Shown: positions 50,261 to 63,853, counted from the stretch's first letter. The stretch is 64,000 nt of DNA from Spodoptera frugiperda (GCF_023101765.2 NC_064234.1:3410001-3474000); one strand, 5' to 3'. Program-made: numbers and translations. Notes: generated by a model not told the origin, from the letters alone.

Positions 50261-50754
50261 AAAGTGAAATGTTCTGATACCCGTCCATAACGCGGTTCAG
50301 TAGGTCTACTCGGTGTCCTTCAGAGCTGGTTGAGCCGAAATCAATATTCAATTTATAAGTGCTGAGTACACAACAATGGTAATAGTCTGTGAGCAATTGA
50401 TCGAGCCGTAACAAATTAAATTCCATGACTTTATCAATAAAATGTTCGTCAAAGGTACGAAGTCTACAACTTTTGCACGTTTTGTTTGTAAAGGCCTAGG
50501 AAATGTGGGAATAGTATTTCTCTTGTTGATCCACTTGATAAGCCAATCCTACATTCTTAATTTATGTCTGCCTACAACTTTACTAAATGATAAATAGTTC
50601 TTTCTCCTTTACTAACGATAGATTTTGTTTAGTATTTTACTATCGACGTTCTTATAATAAAACTTTAGTGTCTAAACATCAAACACGCCAGACTACCTAC
50701 AGCCAGTAGACCGATGACTATCTGTACCGAACTATAAAAGCAACTCTAAATTTA
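50261..50754. other. Non-coding AT-rich stretch
   Basis: Nothing recognisable. Confidence 0.5.
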
Positions 50755-51018
50755 TTGCTATTATTAAAAAACCCTCCCGTCGGAGGGGGGAGTACAAGTT
50801 TTACTCTAAATCGTAAAGTTATGATGGCTGGAGACCGCATGCTAAGAGCCGAAGCCATTGAATTAGATCTGGAGAAAACTAGCGGCGAACACAATGCCAT
50901 CATGGCGCACGTGACGAGCCTCAACAAGCCCGCACTAAGCCAGACGTATCGCCTGTGTACACGTCTGGAAACTGGATTAAATGCAAATATTAAGGCTCAC
51001 GTCACTCCCTGCCGTTAA
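50755..51018. other. GC-richer segment open on both strands, identity unknown
   Basis: An 87-codon plus-strand frame and a 69-codon minus-strand frame (50718-50927) overlap. The segment is clearly less AT-rich than its flanks and begins with a hairpin CCCTCC-CGTC-GGAGGG (50772-50787). Neither translation shows a domain I know. It could be an exon, a conserved non-coding element or an unrecognised repeat. Confidence 0.3.
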
Positions 51019-52040
51019 GAAATCACTAAAAGTAAGACTTACTGAGTGAAAACTGTTTGCTTTTAGTGAACAAAATTGGTAGTCTTACTAAAGTACCACA
51101 GAATCAATATCTGATTAAATAAATGGGATAAAAGCAATTTAAAATCAATCTCTAAAATAACAAATACATAATTTGTACATAAGCAGGTAAGTTTAAATTA
51201 GAATAGCACGTAATATAAAATCGATAATGTTCTATTAGAAGACCGTCTTGTGTGAAACCAATGTTGTGTGGTTTGAACAATTAGTATTTTCAATTATTCT
51301 CGAAACAGTGAACTAAACTTGTGAAGGTATAATGTTAATCGCAAACTGCGGCTACAACAGCGGTTATGTAATTTATACAATGATGATATTGCGCGATGTT
51401 TGAGTATCGATAATATCACAACAATCGATCAAAAGCTCACAGGAATAGGATCTGCAAACATTGGCTGGAACATTCCTTTCGCGTTGTTTGTTGATTTCAT
51501 TAAGTTGGAGTGGCTCACAATAAGAGTTTACTCAAAACGTACAGCTTATGTAATACGATTTAGACGTACGCAAAGTGTTCAGAATGTTCGACGCGCCATA
51601 AACGTAGCACTTTGTGTTAACTGTTATTTCGTTAACTTGTTTAGGATTACCACAAACATAAATCAGAATATACTCACTTATGTAAAGTACCTACGATACA
51701 TCTCAGACAGGTAATTTGCCAAAGGCTCTAATGTAGAATTAAGTTGTAGTAAATACATCATCACATCCATGTTCAACGTCATCGAGTCGGTGGCACAGTG
51801 AGGGAGCTGTGCGACATTCTGCGATATACGTAAATATGGAATGGTATTAAAAACGATCAAGTTAAAAAGCTAGCTATTTCTAAGTTAACAAATTACCTTC
51901 CGAAGAGGTGTGGGTATCAGATCAATCGTATCACTCGCGTGGGATTTTATTGATAACGTAATGATGCGTAATGTGAGTACCTACAATCTGTTCCGAAACT
52001 CATTTAACGCGACGGTGACGTTTCCTGTGACCTTTTTGAA
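51019..52040. other. Non-coding AT-rich stretch
   Basis: A 104-codon plus-strand frame at 51400-51714 has no domain. Nothing else recognised. Confidence 0.5.
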
Positions 52041-52075
52041 AAAATCCTTTTAGCCGTGACGGTTGAAAGGATTTT
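52041..52075. repeat. Near-palindrome
   Basis: AAAATCCTTT (52041-52050) and AAAGGATTTT (52066-52075) are perfect 10-bp arms. Between them AGCCGT-G-ACGGTT pairs again with one G-T mismatch, so almost all of the 35 bp is self-complementary. Confidence 0.85.
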
Positions 52076-53222
52076 GTGAACTGTGTAATATCTAGTGAAC
52101 AATAAAGAGTTATAAGATGTCGGGTCCAGTGACCTCTACTAATCTGTATGCGTAGTGCGAGCGTTGTAATTTCCATGACAATGACCTTGAGTGGTCGCCC
52201 GTCGCCCGTCGCCCGCGCCGCTCCGATTGACAAGATAATCGAGAGCTGGTGTCGTGTAGGCGTGTACTCCACTACACTTAGCGAGCGTTAGTATTCTGTA
52301 AACATCTCGAGTAAATGTATTTTCTTGCTAAATAGTTAGTGTTCTTGTTTGTTGCCTCCGTCCTACACGGGATTGTTGGACAGCTGTGTTTGATCTGCTT
52401 CCCTTCCGACCCACGTAATCTGCCGCGAGATTGTAGCTCTGTTTTGTATCTAGCCGCGACAACTAACAATAACTTTGGCTAAGGATTTCTTTCGTCAGTC
52501 TCTCTCTGGAACATTCTCCGCTTCCAGTAACTGTTTGTTTGGTTGTCTTGTTATTTATTGTTGACGACTACGTTACTTTGCTCTCTTATAAAATCATATT
52601 TCAAGGAATTTTTACAGGTTCTCTAAAAGGAGAAAATAGATTTAGAAGCACTTGACATTATTATGTCAAGAAGAAATTATAATTTTATTCTTTATTTATT
52701 CTTTATTATTTTCCTACAACTTACATAACATCATGGTAGGTACCCTGAAGGATTTAAAAATAGATCATTTCAGTATTTCTTATTGAATGTAAAATTTCAT
52801 ATTACTAGTTATACCTTCTTAAAGCCTGATAAATTAAATGGATGTTGTATAATTACAAAGACTGCAACCACATCCTCACTCCGTCATAAGCCTAGCGATG
52901 AGCTTACCTACAAATCACATCACTATGTAATTCAATGCATGTAATCAGTTTCAGATTGTATAAGCGAATTAGTGTGGGTTCACAATATACGTGTGTATGT
53001 GTTAGGTTGTAATAGTAATACCAATTTGATTAATCAACGGCTGGCACTTTGTACGCGGAAATGTTCCGATGTGTGACTGTCATGTTGCTAATAACTGTCC
53101 AATTAGCCGCGCAATTAGGGAGACGAGCAGGATGGGGACACATTAGTCATTCCAATTCTGAGTGTGACAAGATTATTGTAGTGTTGTACGTATCATCATC
53201 ATTGCGTACATTTATATCGTAT
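52076..53222. other. Non-coding stretch
   Basis: Three tandem GTCGCCC units at 52194-52214 begin a small GC-rich island. A short hairpin CTTGACAT-TATT-ATGTCAAG is at 52651-52670. No gene recognised. Confidence 0.5.
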
Positions 53223-53397
53223 CTAACTAATACTATAAATGTGAAAGTTTGTATGTTTGTTTGTTACATACTCCTTCACACAAAAACTGCTAAAGGGATC
53301 GGGGTGAAATTTGGAACAAGGGTAGATTATAGTCTGGAATAACTCATATGATGCTTTTTGTCTATCGAGACCGCTATTGGAAACTAGTATGATAATA
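53223..53397 (+). mobile_element. Short non-autonomous Helitron-like element, copy B
   Basis: Begins TCTAACTAATACTATAAATG TGAAAGTTTG, then CACAAAAACTGCTAAAGGGA TCGGGGTGAAATTTGGAACA, GGGTAGATTATAGTCTGGAA, and ends ...GGAAACTAG|T. It has the expected 5' TC and 3' CTAG followed by host T. Its closest relative here is copy A at 48303-48471, same orientation. The right part has diverged. Confidence 0.65.
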
Positions 53398-53990
53398 TAC
53401 TGATTGTATAACTTGTTAAACCACAGACTCAGTGTGTATCATTTTGCGGTACAAAGTCTGTAGCATAGAGCACACACAATGCGTGCACTACACTACTTTG
53501 ATAAGTTTATCAGTAACCTTGTAGAATCCCATCTAAAGTTCTTTATAGTCCACGCTACTATCTGTAAAACTTTTTAGGCACGTGTAATGGATCTTTTTAG
53601 AGGCTCATGAACCTATTACAAAGTCTTAATGGATTAGTTAAGAAACAGTATTTTTAGATTCATGAATGAAGTTTTTAACACGAGTAAATCTCTAACTAAT
53701 GAGTTCTCTAACTAAACTGTATAATTTTACTGTAATTGAAAGCAATTAACTATAAACAGTTTTAAAAAGGCTTGTAAAGTTCGAACCGTAGCAAAGTGAC
53801 TACGGCGTAGCACTCGGCTACGGCGTAGTTTGCGTAGTACTATGTCTAAGCTTACGCACTTAATTGTACTTAACTAAAAACTTCAGTACGAGTTGAGTAT
53901 TTTCAAACAAATATTCTCATAATGCGGCATTTGTGCGATTTTAATCAGTAAATAAACTTTTAAAACTTAAGAAAATGTTACCGCAATGTT
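53398..53990. other. Non-coding stretch with two CTACGGCGTAG words
   Basis: CTACGGCGTAG occurs at 53800-53810 and 53818-53828, the same word as at 19723-19733. Otherwise AT-rich sequence without a gene. Confidence 0.5.
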
Positions 53991-54145
53991 CAAAGTCAAA
54001 TCGTTTATTTCTATTAATTCTTAATTATTTTTGAAACGTCAAATTGAATTGTCCTTTAGTCTATCCGTTAGTGAAGCTAGGTGTTCGTTCCAAAGTGTGG
54101 CTTCGAATGGAGAAGAATGAGCAAGAAACGTTACTCTTTATATTA
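53991..54145 (+). repeat. Lepidopteran interspersed repeat, copy 2 (GTCAAAGTCAAA type)
   Basis: CAAAGTCAAATCGTTTATTT, GAAACGTCAAATTG, GTTAGTGAAGCTAGG, GTTCGTTCCAAAGTGTGG, GGAGAAGAATGAGCAAGAAA and CGTTACTCTTTATA follow the same order as copy 1 at 37536-37745. Shorter and more diverged at its left side. Confidence 0.7.
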
Positions 54146-57100
54146 GTTCATGCGTAGCGATATGAGTCGAGGGCATCAGTTGTAATAAATCGTTGTTTGC
54201 AGTAATCGCAAAAACAGTACACAATTTGTACACATTCCATTTGGGAAATCAGCGGAGTGTAAACTTTGTTTGTGGTCGGCAAACATTGTAATAATCATTT
54301 GTGTGTGTTTTCACTTTACTGGTGTACTGCTCGGAGGCCGTCACTCACTTGTATTGCCTCACAAATTGTTTTACGATGTAACAACATGACACCTATTCTT
54401 TCAGAAAAGCTCGGGCTCAGTACAGGTAAATATACTTTACGTAATATTTGTTACAATAACATGCTTTGTAGCAGGCATAAATGAAGTTTCCATGTTGACA
54501 ATAAGTTAAGTGGCAATTCATGTTATATATCAGAAAATACGTAAATAAATTTTCACCACAAATTATCGTGATAGAACAGACGGTACAGGGTCAACCGGCG
54601 CATCAACTTTTTCCTTGGAAAATCAGAGATATCTAATTTTGTTATATGTATAATCTCACATATTTCTACAATGAAGTAATTATTATTTTTATTAAAAATA
54701 TTTCATTTGAACAGCAAACATAAAAAATAACGCACGAAGACGCCTTAAATTCTCCGAAGGGGCAGACAAAGCATAGTAAGAGACAGTTTTTATTTCACAC
54801 GGGACGGAGAGCCTCCTACACTATAAAAAGTATTACAAAGCGGAAACATAAATTTGGATATCTATTGTGTCGACATATTTATTGTACATAATATGTTTAG
54901 GTTCTATATATAAATCTGTACAGTTGAGTTCACGACCTCGTTGACTATGAGATGACACGTGACTGACTTATTTCCAACTACTGCCAGCTGGTTCATTGTA
55001 CATACGGATATACATCACGTTCATACAAAATTGGTGTATTTATATACGTTCCCAGCTTACAGTGATCACAGAAATAACTCTTCACATGACAGTCTCCCCA
55101 CGAACAACTAATACACCACAAATACTGTTTGTTATCAACTCTAAGTAAGGTTAATGAACAACTGTTACACGTAAGCAAGAACAAGTAAGTTAACAACTCG
55201 GTTAAGTTACGTGACTCGCAGTAACTTTGACACACGAGCGATTGAGAAAGCTGCTCGCAACGAAACAAGAAGTACATGAAAACAAGAATGCGGGAGCTGA
55301 ACAAGTTAGCGGTAGTCAGCGGGTCGCTGTTTGGTCGCCGCGACTCGACTTACTTCTACTTACCTAAGAACGGATTAAGTTAGACTCTCGCTAAGTACAT
55401 TTTTGTGACTTTGATGTTGTGTTATTCGGTATCACAAGAAGTTTCGACTGCCACGTTGATCGAGTTGTTGTAAACACGACTCGAGCCAGGGTGCCTCAGG
55501 TTTGGAATTGTGCTCGGTGTATGATAATAGGGCTCACTTCCCGTTACATGGGACTTGTTATATAACTAGTATGAAGTGAGTGTTACAATTTATGCACGTC
55601 TGTTTATTCCTTTGGGGAAGAAGAGGCGAGATGTTAAATTATGCAAAGAGTTTCAAACTATTTATGTACATGTAGCTTATGTCGTAGATGCTACAGCAAG
55701 ATCAAAAATATGTCCAATTCCCTGGCGGTCGCCAAAATATTAAGCCAATTAAGTCGAATTAAAGTTGGACTAACATCATCTAACGAGGTCAACTGAACTT
55801 CTCTCTCTGTAGACTTGCTGGAAACTACTGAAACAACATGAAAAGGCAGCGAGTGTGTGAGGGATGTGACACGTCATATTTTACAAACAAATTCTTCTTG
55901 ATTTGTGTGGAACCGGTTGTGTATGGCGGCTGGCACTCTGCCACTAATGATACACTAAACTCCGGTGCGGTTTATTGCTGCGTTCCTTTTAATGTTTTAT
56001 GGATAAATATTGGACGAATAGATAATTGAGCTGTTCAAGTATGGCTTTGTGTATGTAAAAACTTTTCATTATAAGAAAAATGAATTATGTCTTGTCTGTG
56101 CCAAAAAAGTCGTATGTAAGTATTACATCATGTTGAAAGCCTTATAATGTCCATCAAATAAAAGATGAAACAAAAACTCTCGTATCAATCAAGGGAAATT
56201 AATGACATCAGCTATAAAAAGGCTTGCTGCCGACAGATACAAACGATGATCTAACAGCTGAACGTCAGCGTTCTTTGGTTCGCGGGGTAAGCAGAGAGGG
56301 TGGTTACGGAAACGCAGCCTACATAGTTATTAATTGATTACGAGGACAGTTTGGGGGGGGCCGCTCATTTGTCACTCCGCTGAGATCTCAGCGGGCACCG
56401 CACAGAATGGTGATGAGCTGCGAACGTGGCGCACTTTGAGAAATATAAACGTCCATTCCCAGTTTTATATTTGGTCTCTTCTATTTTTGTACTCCTGTAT
56501 TACGTATTCGGTCATATAATAAATAGGTGAGCAGCCACAGATAAATAAATATTTTTTTCTGACATTCTGGGTTATAAAGAAATATAATAGAATTGAGACA
56601 CCATCACATTTGTGGCTTTTATGAAGAAAATAATATTAGCTTTCAAAATATTTTTCATTCATGTAATGTTTGGTACACAAGAATATCAATCAAGATAATA
56701 AAGTTATGATCAAGTAGATCGAAGGTCGGGATCACAAGTATTATAGCGTTCAGTTATGCGGAACACAATTCCTCTTCTTCAATGTCCCGAACACAAACAA
56801 ATGTGCCGAACATAACCACTTATCTCGCTCATAAGATTTTATGCGCAAACAATAATCAAGACGAGACGATCACGACACGATCACGGCGCGATCTGCCGGC
56901 GACTGTCAACATCGTTACGTGTAATGAATGGGAAGGTTCGGCCATCGCTAGTGTTTGAATAGCTGATTTCTTATTATGATATATATTTGTTGCTCAGGCG
57001 ATAGGTTTCCTAGGCTGTTGACCTCGTTTAATAGATTAAGGTATGGCCGAAGCTAAACTGTTCAATAATATTTAAGTATGTACTGAAAGTTGTCTTCATA

Positions 57101-60091
57101 ATAATTATTGTTCACGATTACTCTCCTAATTCTTCAACGGGTCGATATTACTATATCGATACCAATAACGCAGACATTCCAATAATCGAATGTTATTCAT
57201 AATGGAGCTAGCTGTGCCTAGTTGTACCTAGTCCGCACTATTCAATATTTTGACGGTGGCCTTGAGTGGAGCCAAGACATCGCAGGGTCTTGTCTACACC
57301 GATTTAAGGACAAAATGTTAATTAAGGACAGGGATAGCAACAGTTACTAATTTTCCACGTCGCTAGCTCTAATTTATACATCTTTCTGTCAAAGGCTGTA
57401 AATCGTTTCACCATTTCCACAGTAAGTACTTAAAGTCCCCCAAATTGTAGAGAAGGAAGCATTTCGTTGACAGATTCATAAAACATTATCCAGCGCTTTT
57501 ATTAGGTTCTATAAATAGACACCTACGAGTGGGAGCTCTAAGAGTCCGTTTTACCCGGAGATTATCCTTAAGTGCCTCTAGACTGGTCTGTTAAACATTT
57601 ATAACTGAATATAGGTAATATTCTTAGAAAAATATACACCTAACATTAGTCGTCCTCATATCCCCTTGAGTGTAGCAGTCATAATTTTGTGTATAAAAAG
57701 AAGATCGATCACTTTACAAGTTTGACTAGTTCAGGACACAACCTTCAAAGTGTGCTGATTTGTGCCCTGCCATTAACATGATGTACAACACTCAGTATTA
57801 CAATGGTGTAGTTGCCGGCGGTACAGCGCGCGGCCGCCATACATCAGCGCCGCCGCTAATAGCTACGTAAATGTTCTTGACGTGAAAAAAATATTTGAAG
57901 GTCGTGTAGGACGTTTCGCGAGGGTTACACAAACACACGAGCCGTTGATTTGGATTTACGTCAGTGTCGACTTACATTATTACAGCGGCTCTTTCAACTT
58001 GCCGATGACTGGGACGCGAATAAAATAAGAAACTTGAGAACTGTGTAAGGGAATATAGGATCGTGAGACGTGGTTACTGTACTCCCAGTGTTTGTCAGAT
58101 ATATTGTTATTTTTGGTGCTATTGTAATTGTTGTGTGTGTGTATGGAATAGATCAATAGCATATGATTATGTAAGCTTAGTAAAAAAGTTTAAAAAACCA
58201 CAAATGTATCTAGCAGAAAGTATAACAAAAAGTGTGATATAATTAAAACATTGCATGAATTTACAGCCTACGTCTAATTGAGATTTCACAATTAACGTTA
58301 AAAGATGTAAGGTTTCTGCAATTAAATACTTATTACGTACGTGGCCTGCAAACAGCCAGAGTAAAGGCCTTCACAAAGCGGTCACGTTACATTAATTAAA
58401 CGAGAGGTTGTTTGTCCTTCTATTCCCGTCTGTGACTGCAATGAGGCTATTATTGAGTCTCTGCAAACAGCGGCGCGGCGAGGCTCACACTCCGTCACAC
58501 ACGCCCTATATTAAAATGTTACAAGTCGGCGCTTGTCCTGTCATGTCGGCACGTTAATCTTTCTTTAAGCTCGGCGAGATTATTCAGTCAGTTAACCTTC
58601 TACAATATTCCTTTGAGAATAAACAAGTTTAACTACTTAAAGTGATTTACACCCAACTTAAGAAAGCGCTAGCAATATTCCATTAGCTTTGCTTATACGT
58701 ATGTCTAGAAAATTAAATGGAAATCACAGCAATTTAATTTTATTTAGTAAACATAAATTTCGCTCCAGCCATGATAAAATACATCAATTAATCTTATAAA
58801 CTGTTGTGACAGCTCGTATTTGCCTGCGATAAAAAAAAAACGACTAATGTGCACTTTTTGTCCTTGCTCGCCGATCATTAATAAACCTATATCAAAGAAT
58901 ACAGAGTGAGTCAGGTATTTTGTTTTTAATTAATGGCGGCTCATTAGCGTTTCATCTGTGACGTCACACGTTCTCACAGCCCGCTAGAAGTGTAGTACTG
59001 TGGAGTGATTAACTGCGCCGACGGAGCTGACGGACTAATGTTCCTGTATTAATGTAGTCGGTGTAAACAGTGCTGGAAAGCGAACACCCTGTGCGTGCGC
59101 ACTTAACCATGCTGTGAATGACGTGACTGAGGGCTGAGTACTGACCAGTAGGCATTGAGCAGTATAACTCGGCACCATGGTGTCACAGTACATTACTTAT
59201 GGAATTAATTTAATTTGATCGTAAAATTGATGTTTTAGAAATGTATGAATATTTCAGACCAAAGTATTGAATTAGATTTATATTGCATATATTGCTTTAT
59301 TTGCTCACAAAAACCTGCTACGAGTATATCTTGCTTTTCGAGGGGTTTTCGGAAACAGGTAAGGTCTATTTAAGTATGTTGTCAATGTAATTCTTACTTT
59401 CTCGTTATACATAAGTAATTATTTAACGAAATCACAATCTGTTCAGTTTTCACTTCCAGTAATCTTGTATGATGTCGGGAAATCGATATTGCTATTTGGA
59501 TATTATTGCCAATTATAAACGTTTTGCTTGATCGTCAACATTCTCAGTGGAATAATCAAACATTTTTTATTCTGAGTTATAGCTACCACCGTTCTTATGT
59601 GTACCTATATATAAATATACTTATGTAATGTGTTCGTCTGATATGTTTGGAGGTTCAAATATTTGTGACATATCATGACTTTTCTTGGAATCAGTGTTAT
59701 GAGACTTTCAATATAAACGAAACGTACGTAAATTGTATGAGACAGAAATTACGAAAAATCTTGTAAGTCTCGCTCCCTCCGTCATGTAGCATGTCAAACG
59801 ATACACATAATATTACATTTCGTAATAAATATTATATACGGGTAACAGAGCGACTCCGTTTAAATTACCAATTAAACAGTAATTACTTCTTTTAGATCAA
59901 AGTATTTAAATACTGCTTGTCGACTACATCAAAGTTATATTGACCACTAACATAATAATCTCGCCAACTATTTAGAACACACAAATTCCTCTGGCGCTTC
60001 AACAAACAATGTTGAGTAGTCGCATTCTTCGTCGAGATTCCTCAGCAACCGCCACAGTGGTGCAGCACGAGTTGTCGGTATAAAGAGTAAT
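54146..60091. other. Non-coding stretch
   Basis: GC-rich patches lie at about 57815-57860 (GCGCGCGGCCGCC) and 58465-58505. TGACGTCA is at 58959-58966. The minus-strand frame of 103 codons (54993-55304) has no domain. No RNA gene recognised. Confidence 0.45.
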
Positions 60092-60127
60092 GTGCACTTA
60101 GCGCATTGTTCCAGCAACTAAGTGCAC
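60092..60127. repeat. Perfect 10-bp inverted repeat below a TATA-like box
   Basis: GTGCACTTAG (60092-60101), 16-nt spacer, CTAAGTGCAC (60118-60127). TATAAAG lies just upstream at about 60079. No start site or exon can be tied to it. Confidence 0.8.
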
Positions 60128-60321
60128 TTGTCAACTGCACTCGATAGACTGTTCACTCGCGATCCGCCGGCTATTCTCGTACACTTTTAATCTTGTGGCT
60201 TTTTCTTCCCTTTGTAATCAAGTAAGAAAGGAGTTTTGTTGTAGTTTCTAATGAACAGTTAAGAACACGAGCTATTTGTTCTTAAGAACACAATTGTAAC
60301 TCCTAGTCGTTAAAACTGTCT

Positions 60322-60363
60322 AACTAAAAAACGCGTTGAGTTGACGCTGCGCGCTTTTTAGTT
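60322..60363. repeat. 14-bp inverted repeat, one mismatch
   Basis: AACTAAAAAACGCG (60322-60335) against CGCGCTTTTTAGTT (60350-60363), 14-nt spacer. Confidence 0.75.
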
Positions 60364-63300
60364 GTGCTGGTCGATACTAATCATGTATGTCTATTTGTAT
60401 ATATGTATGTATATTTGAGTTTATCATAACATTGCGGTCGAGAGTCGATATCACAAATATATGATAATTGCATTTAATAGCAAACCATTTTGATACACCC
60501 GCCGGTAATATATTTATTTGATAATTGGATTTGCCTGATTTTGGCGTTCGCAATCGTAATTGGCACGATTTCATATTAATTTAAATAAAATTCCGAGTAT
60601 ACGCCATATTGCTGCTCTTGTTAATTTTGAATTAAATGTTACACAAGGTTTACATAACAATTAATGCAGTAAAATATAACTTTAATTAAATAAGCCCAAC
60701 GAAAATGTTTACGTATAATATATGATAATTTCGCCTGTCAAGGTATGCCTAAATATTTGGTGAAGTGTTGCGAAATTAGACAGTCAAAAGACTTACAAAA
60801 GGTGTTCTCTACAGTCCACAGGTATGAATAGCCTCTAGCAAAGGATCTATATTTATAAACATCTTGATGTTGTTACCATAGCAGCCAACTACTCGAGTCC
60901 TCATTGTGCGCGAACGACAAGAATATTGACACGATTTCAAACATTGCTTTCAACAATTTAGACATACATAATATACATACATACAAACACATTGTTAGAC
61001 ACTGAAGCCCAACATATTGGTCGCACAGTTCGAGCTTAAACCTCTGGAACACATCCAACGGATGTCAATGGAGGTTCTAGAGGCTGTAGCCAAAATCGAT
61101 TAGCTACATAACGTTCAATTAGATAGGAATCGAAGTGCTGTAAATCATCGCAGGGACGTTATATCTGCGTGTATTGGAATATTTAATACCTGTCAATATT
61201 TGGGCCTATCGCGCGTGCCAAGCGGCCCCGGCCTGGATCCACGTTATGTATGGCGGGGTATCCACATATCTCCTTGTCGTTGGGTGATAGCTCCCAATGT
61301 GTCACCACGAAATTTATTTATTTAAGAACAAAAGTAGTCCTTTACTCGAGTACCGTTATATTATAATTCTACGCATAATACATTTACTTATATCAGAAGT
61401 AAGTACATTACTAAAAATAAAGTAAGAATCACACCACAATAGGTGGAAACGTTTTACATCAATCATGTTTGACCTTAACCCTCAGCGGGTCTGTTCGCAC
61501 GGCAAAACTTGCTCGCCGGCGGGGTCTAGCTGACCCCGATGCCCTGGATATTAATACCAATAGATTTCGTGAGAGAAATCCCGAGCCCTTCCCTAATCTC
61601 TGCACAAAGAGATGGGCTGGCTACTGTGTGAATACTGGTTTTAGGATTGCTTTTAGTAAGGCCTTGCTGATGGAAAATATTAAGAGAGTTTCATATAGAT
61701 TGTATTAGTGTTTTTGATAAAACGTCTTAACGTTGTCTTAGCTATTTTTAGAGTATAAGAATACCGTACTCAATTTATTTATACATACGATAACTGTTTT
61801 TTAACTTGTTTTTATTCATACTAAATAGAAACTAATTGCCATTAACATTGTATATTTCCATAATGTATTGGTTGAATCTAAGTGTAGTGGCGACCTAATA
61901 CGTCTTGTCATTCCACGTGTGTGTTTGTATGCGCTTGCGTCTCGTTGATTGAAGCGCGGTAATGTGCGTCAATGCGCGCTGAGCGATCTGAATCGAAGCG
62001 GACGTTTCATGCGCCTTTGTTTACAAAGCGCACAACTGTGGGCGGGGAATGTTGCGAACAGAATGGCGAATCTCCACGGCTCGCGTATTTTATGTCAATC
62101 TTGTTTGTATTGTGTAATATAAACAATCGAATCATATCGATGTTTGAAGATCCGTAAATCAGGGACGAAGGTGTGTTTAGTTTGATATCCGTGTTATGAG
62201 AACTGTTCCCTCTGTTTGTGTTCAGCCAATAGTTTCTTATTTAAATATTGTACACACATCGGGTAAATTGGGCCGAAGGTTTCGTATTGTAGTGTTGTTT
62301 GTAAGGCTCGGTGTAATGTAACAATGTCGAGAGGAACACTTTGAACATTATATTTAGGTTTCAACTATTGTGTAATGTACACAAATAAACTGTCGTTATA
62401 ATAGACACTAGTACGGGATCCAGTTCACTAGAAGCGACCGCAATAAAAGTAAATTGGACCAATATTCTCACCCAATATCCCGCGATTATTGCTAAAACTT
62501 GGTCCGTAAACAAATTGTAATGTCGTACACAGGTACCAGCGCAGTGGAGGTACGTCTCCAGCGTTCGTTATTAAGCTCGGTCCCCAACTTGAGATCCGAG
62601 TAAATAATCCGGGACCGATCCAAGTTGCCACCATTACACGGCTCTCAAAGGAACATCTGGCGAAGTACTTGGACGCACAAACATAACAGTAACTATCGAT
62701 ATACTCGCCGCCCGTTTCTAACCGGTTCCAACCGGATTTACTCAGTTTGAACTGGCTGGAGGTGAAATTATCCGGTTGTTTCCCGGTAAATGGGACGAGA
62801 TTTTGCTCAGGTAAAATAAAGTTAGTACTATATTATTGTAGCAAAGTGTGAAAAAATGAGAACAAAGAACAATTTCATTTTGTTGCTTCAATTTTAATGG
62901 TAAAGCTAACAGACTTTCATATTTTCTATTCGTAACAAAAATAGGTAGCTAAACGAAAAAATGTGCAAAGTAAGTATTTCATTTAAATAGCAATAAATCA
63001 CTGCGTGGATACTTTGTCTAGTTTAGCATATAGCAGCGGTTCACTGATCTCGGCGATCAATCTTTGAGTCATTTCACTAAACCGTAGGTATACCAACCAT
63101 TAGTTGCAGATTATTCAATGTTAGTGCAGTAACGAGGTTTTAAGCTTATTTCGGCGAGGTATTTACTTATTTTTTAATTTAATTTATTTTACTAAGCTTA
63201 TTTACTTTTTATAAGTATCTAAAGTTTTATTAAAATTATTTGAATAATTCTCTTGCTAACTAACTGAATAATTTCGAAACGTCCACAGTTCTTATTTGAA

Positions 63301-63853
63301 TCAATGCTTCTTGTAATGCATCAAATTACACAACATGCGTTGCATCGATTGCATGAGTCATGTGTTTCCCACCTACCTACCATTCGATGGTAATCTGGCC
63401 GCACCGAAATAAACACATGAATAAAACAATCCCCATACGTGCAGCAGTAGTAATGGTATTTGTGTCTCACTGCGGTACCAGGCGCACAGTGCAGCGAGGA
63501 GGTAGCCGTCACCTGTCCACTGTCCATCGATCTGTCATTGTGTTGTAAGCTGATGCGGTTAGGCGCAGGCTGACCGCCACGTGTAAGCCTACACGTGTAT
63601 CGAGCCTCCAGTCTCCCGATATCAATGCAGAAACTTCATTGTGAACTGTTTAATCATTTTCGATCACGGTTTTGCGTCTGTTGAAGTAATTTATAATTAG
63701 ACCATTTTAGGCTTTTTTTGTAGAGATCATTATACTCAGATTCATAGTTTACTTGTTTAATTCCTCCGTCGACTTGCTATATTATTGGTGAAGTTTAACT
63801 TAATGGTAAACTGTCTTATGATCCATTCACATTGTGTATGCTCTTACTAATGA
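60364..63853. other. Non-coding stretch
   Basis: A moderately GC-rich segment at about 61490-61640 carries a 79-codon plus-strand frame (61469-61708) without a domain I know. CAACCGGAT/ATCCGGTTG inverted words lie at about 62728-62776. No RNA gene recognised. Confidence 0.45.

Noticed and set aside
30777..58966. Three TGACGTCA sites (30777, 34873, 58959) as functional CRE elements
   Set aside because: An 8-bp palindrome three times in 64 kb is modestly above chance at best, and there is no promoter near any of them.
61469..61708. 79-codon frame in a GC-richer segment as a gene
   Set aside because: Begins with no supported start or acceptor and contains no domain I recognise; a decayed transposon fragment is as likely.
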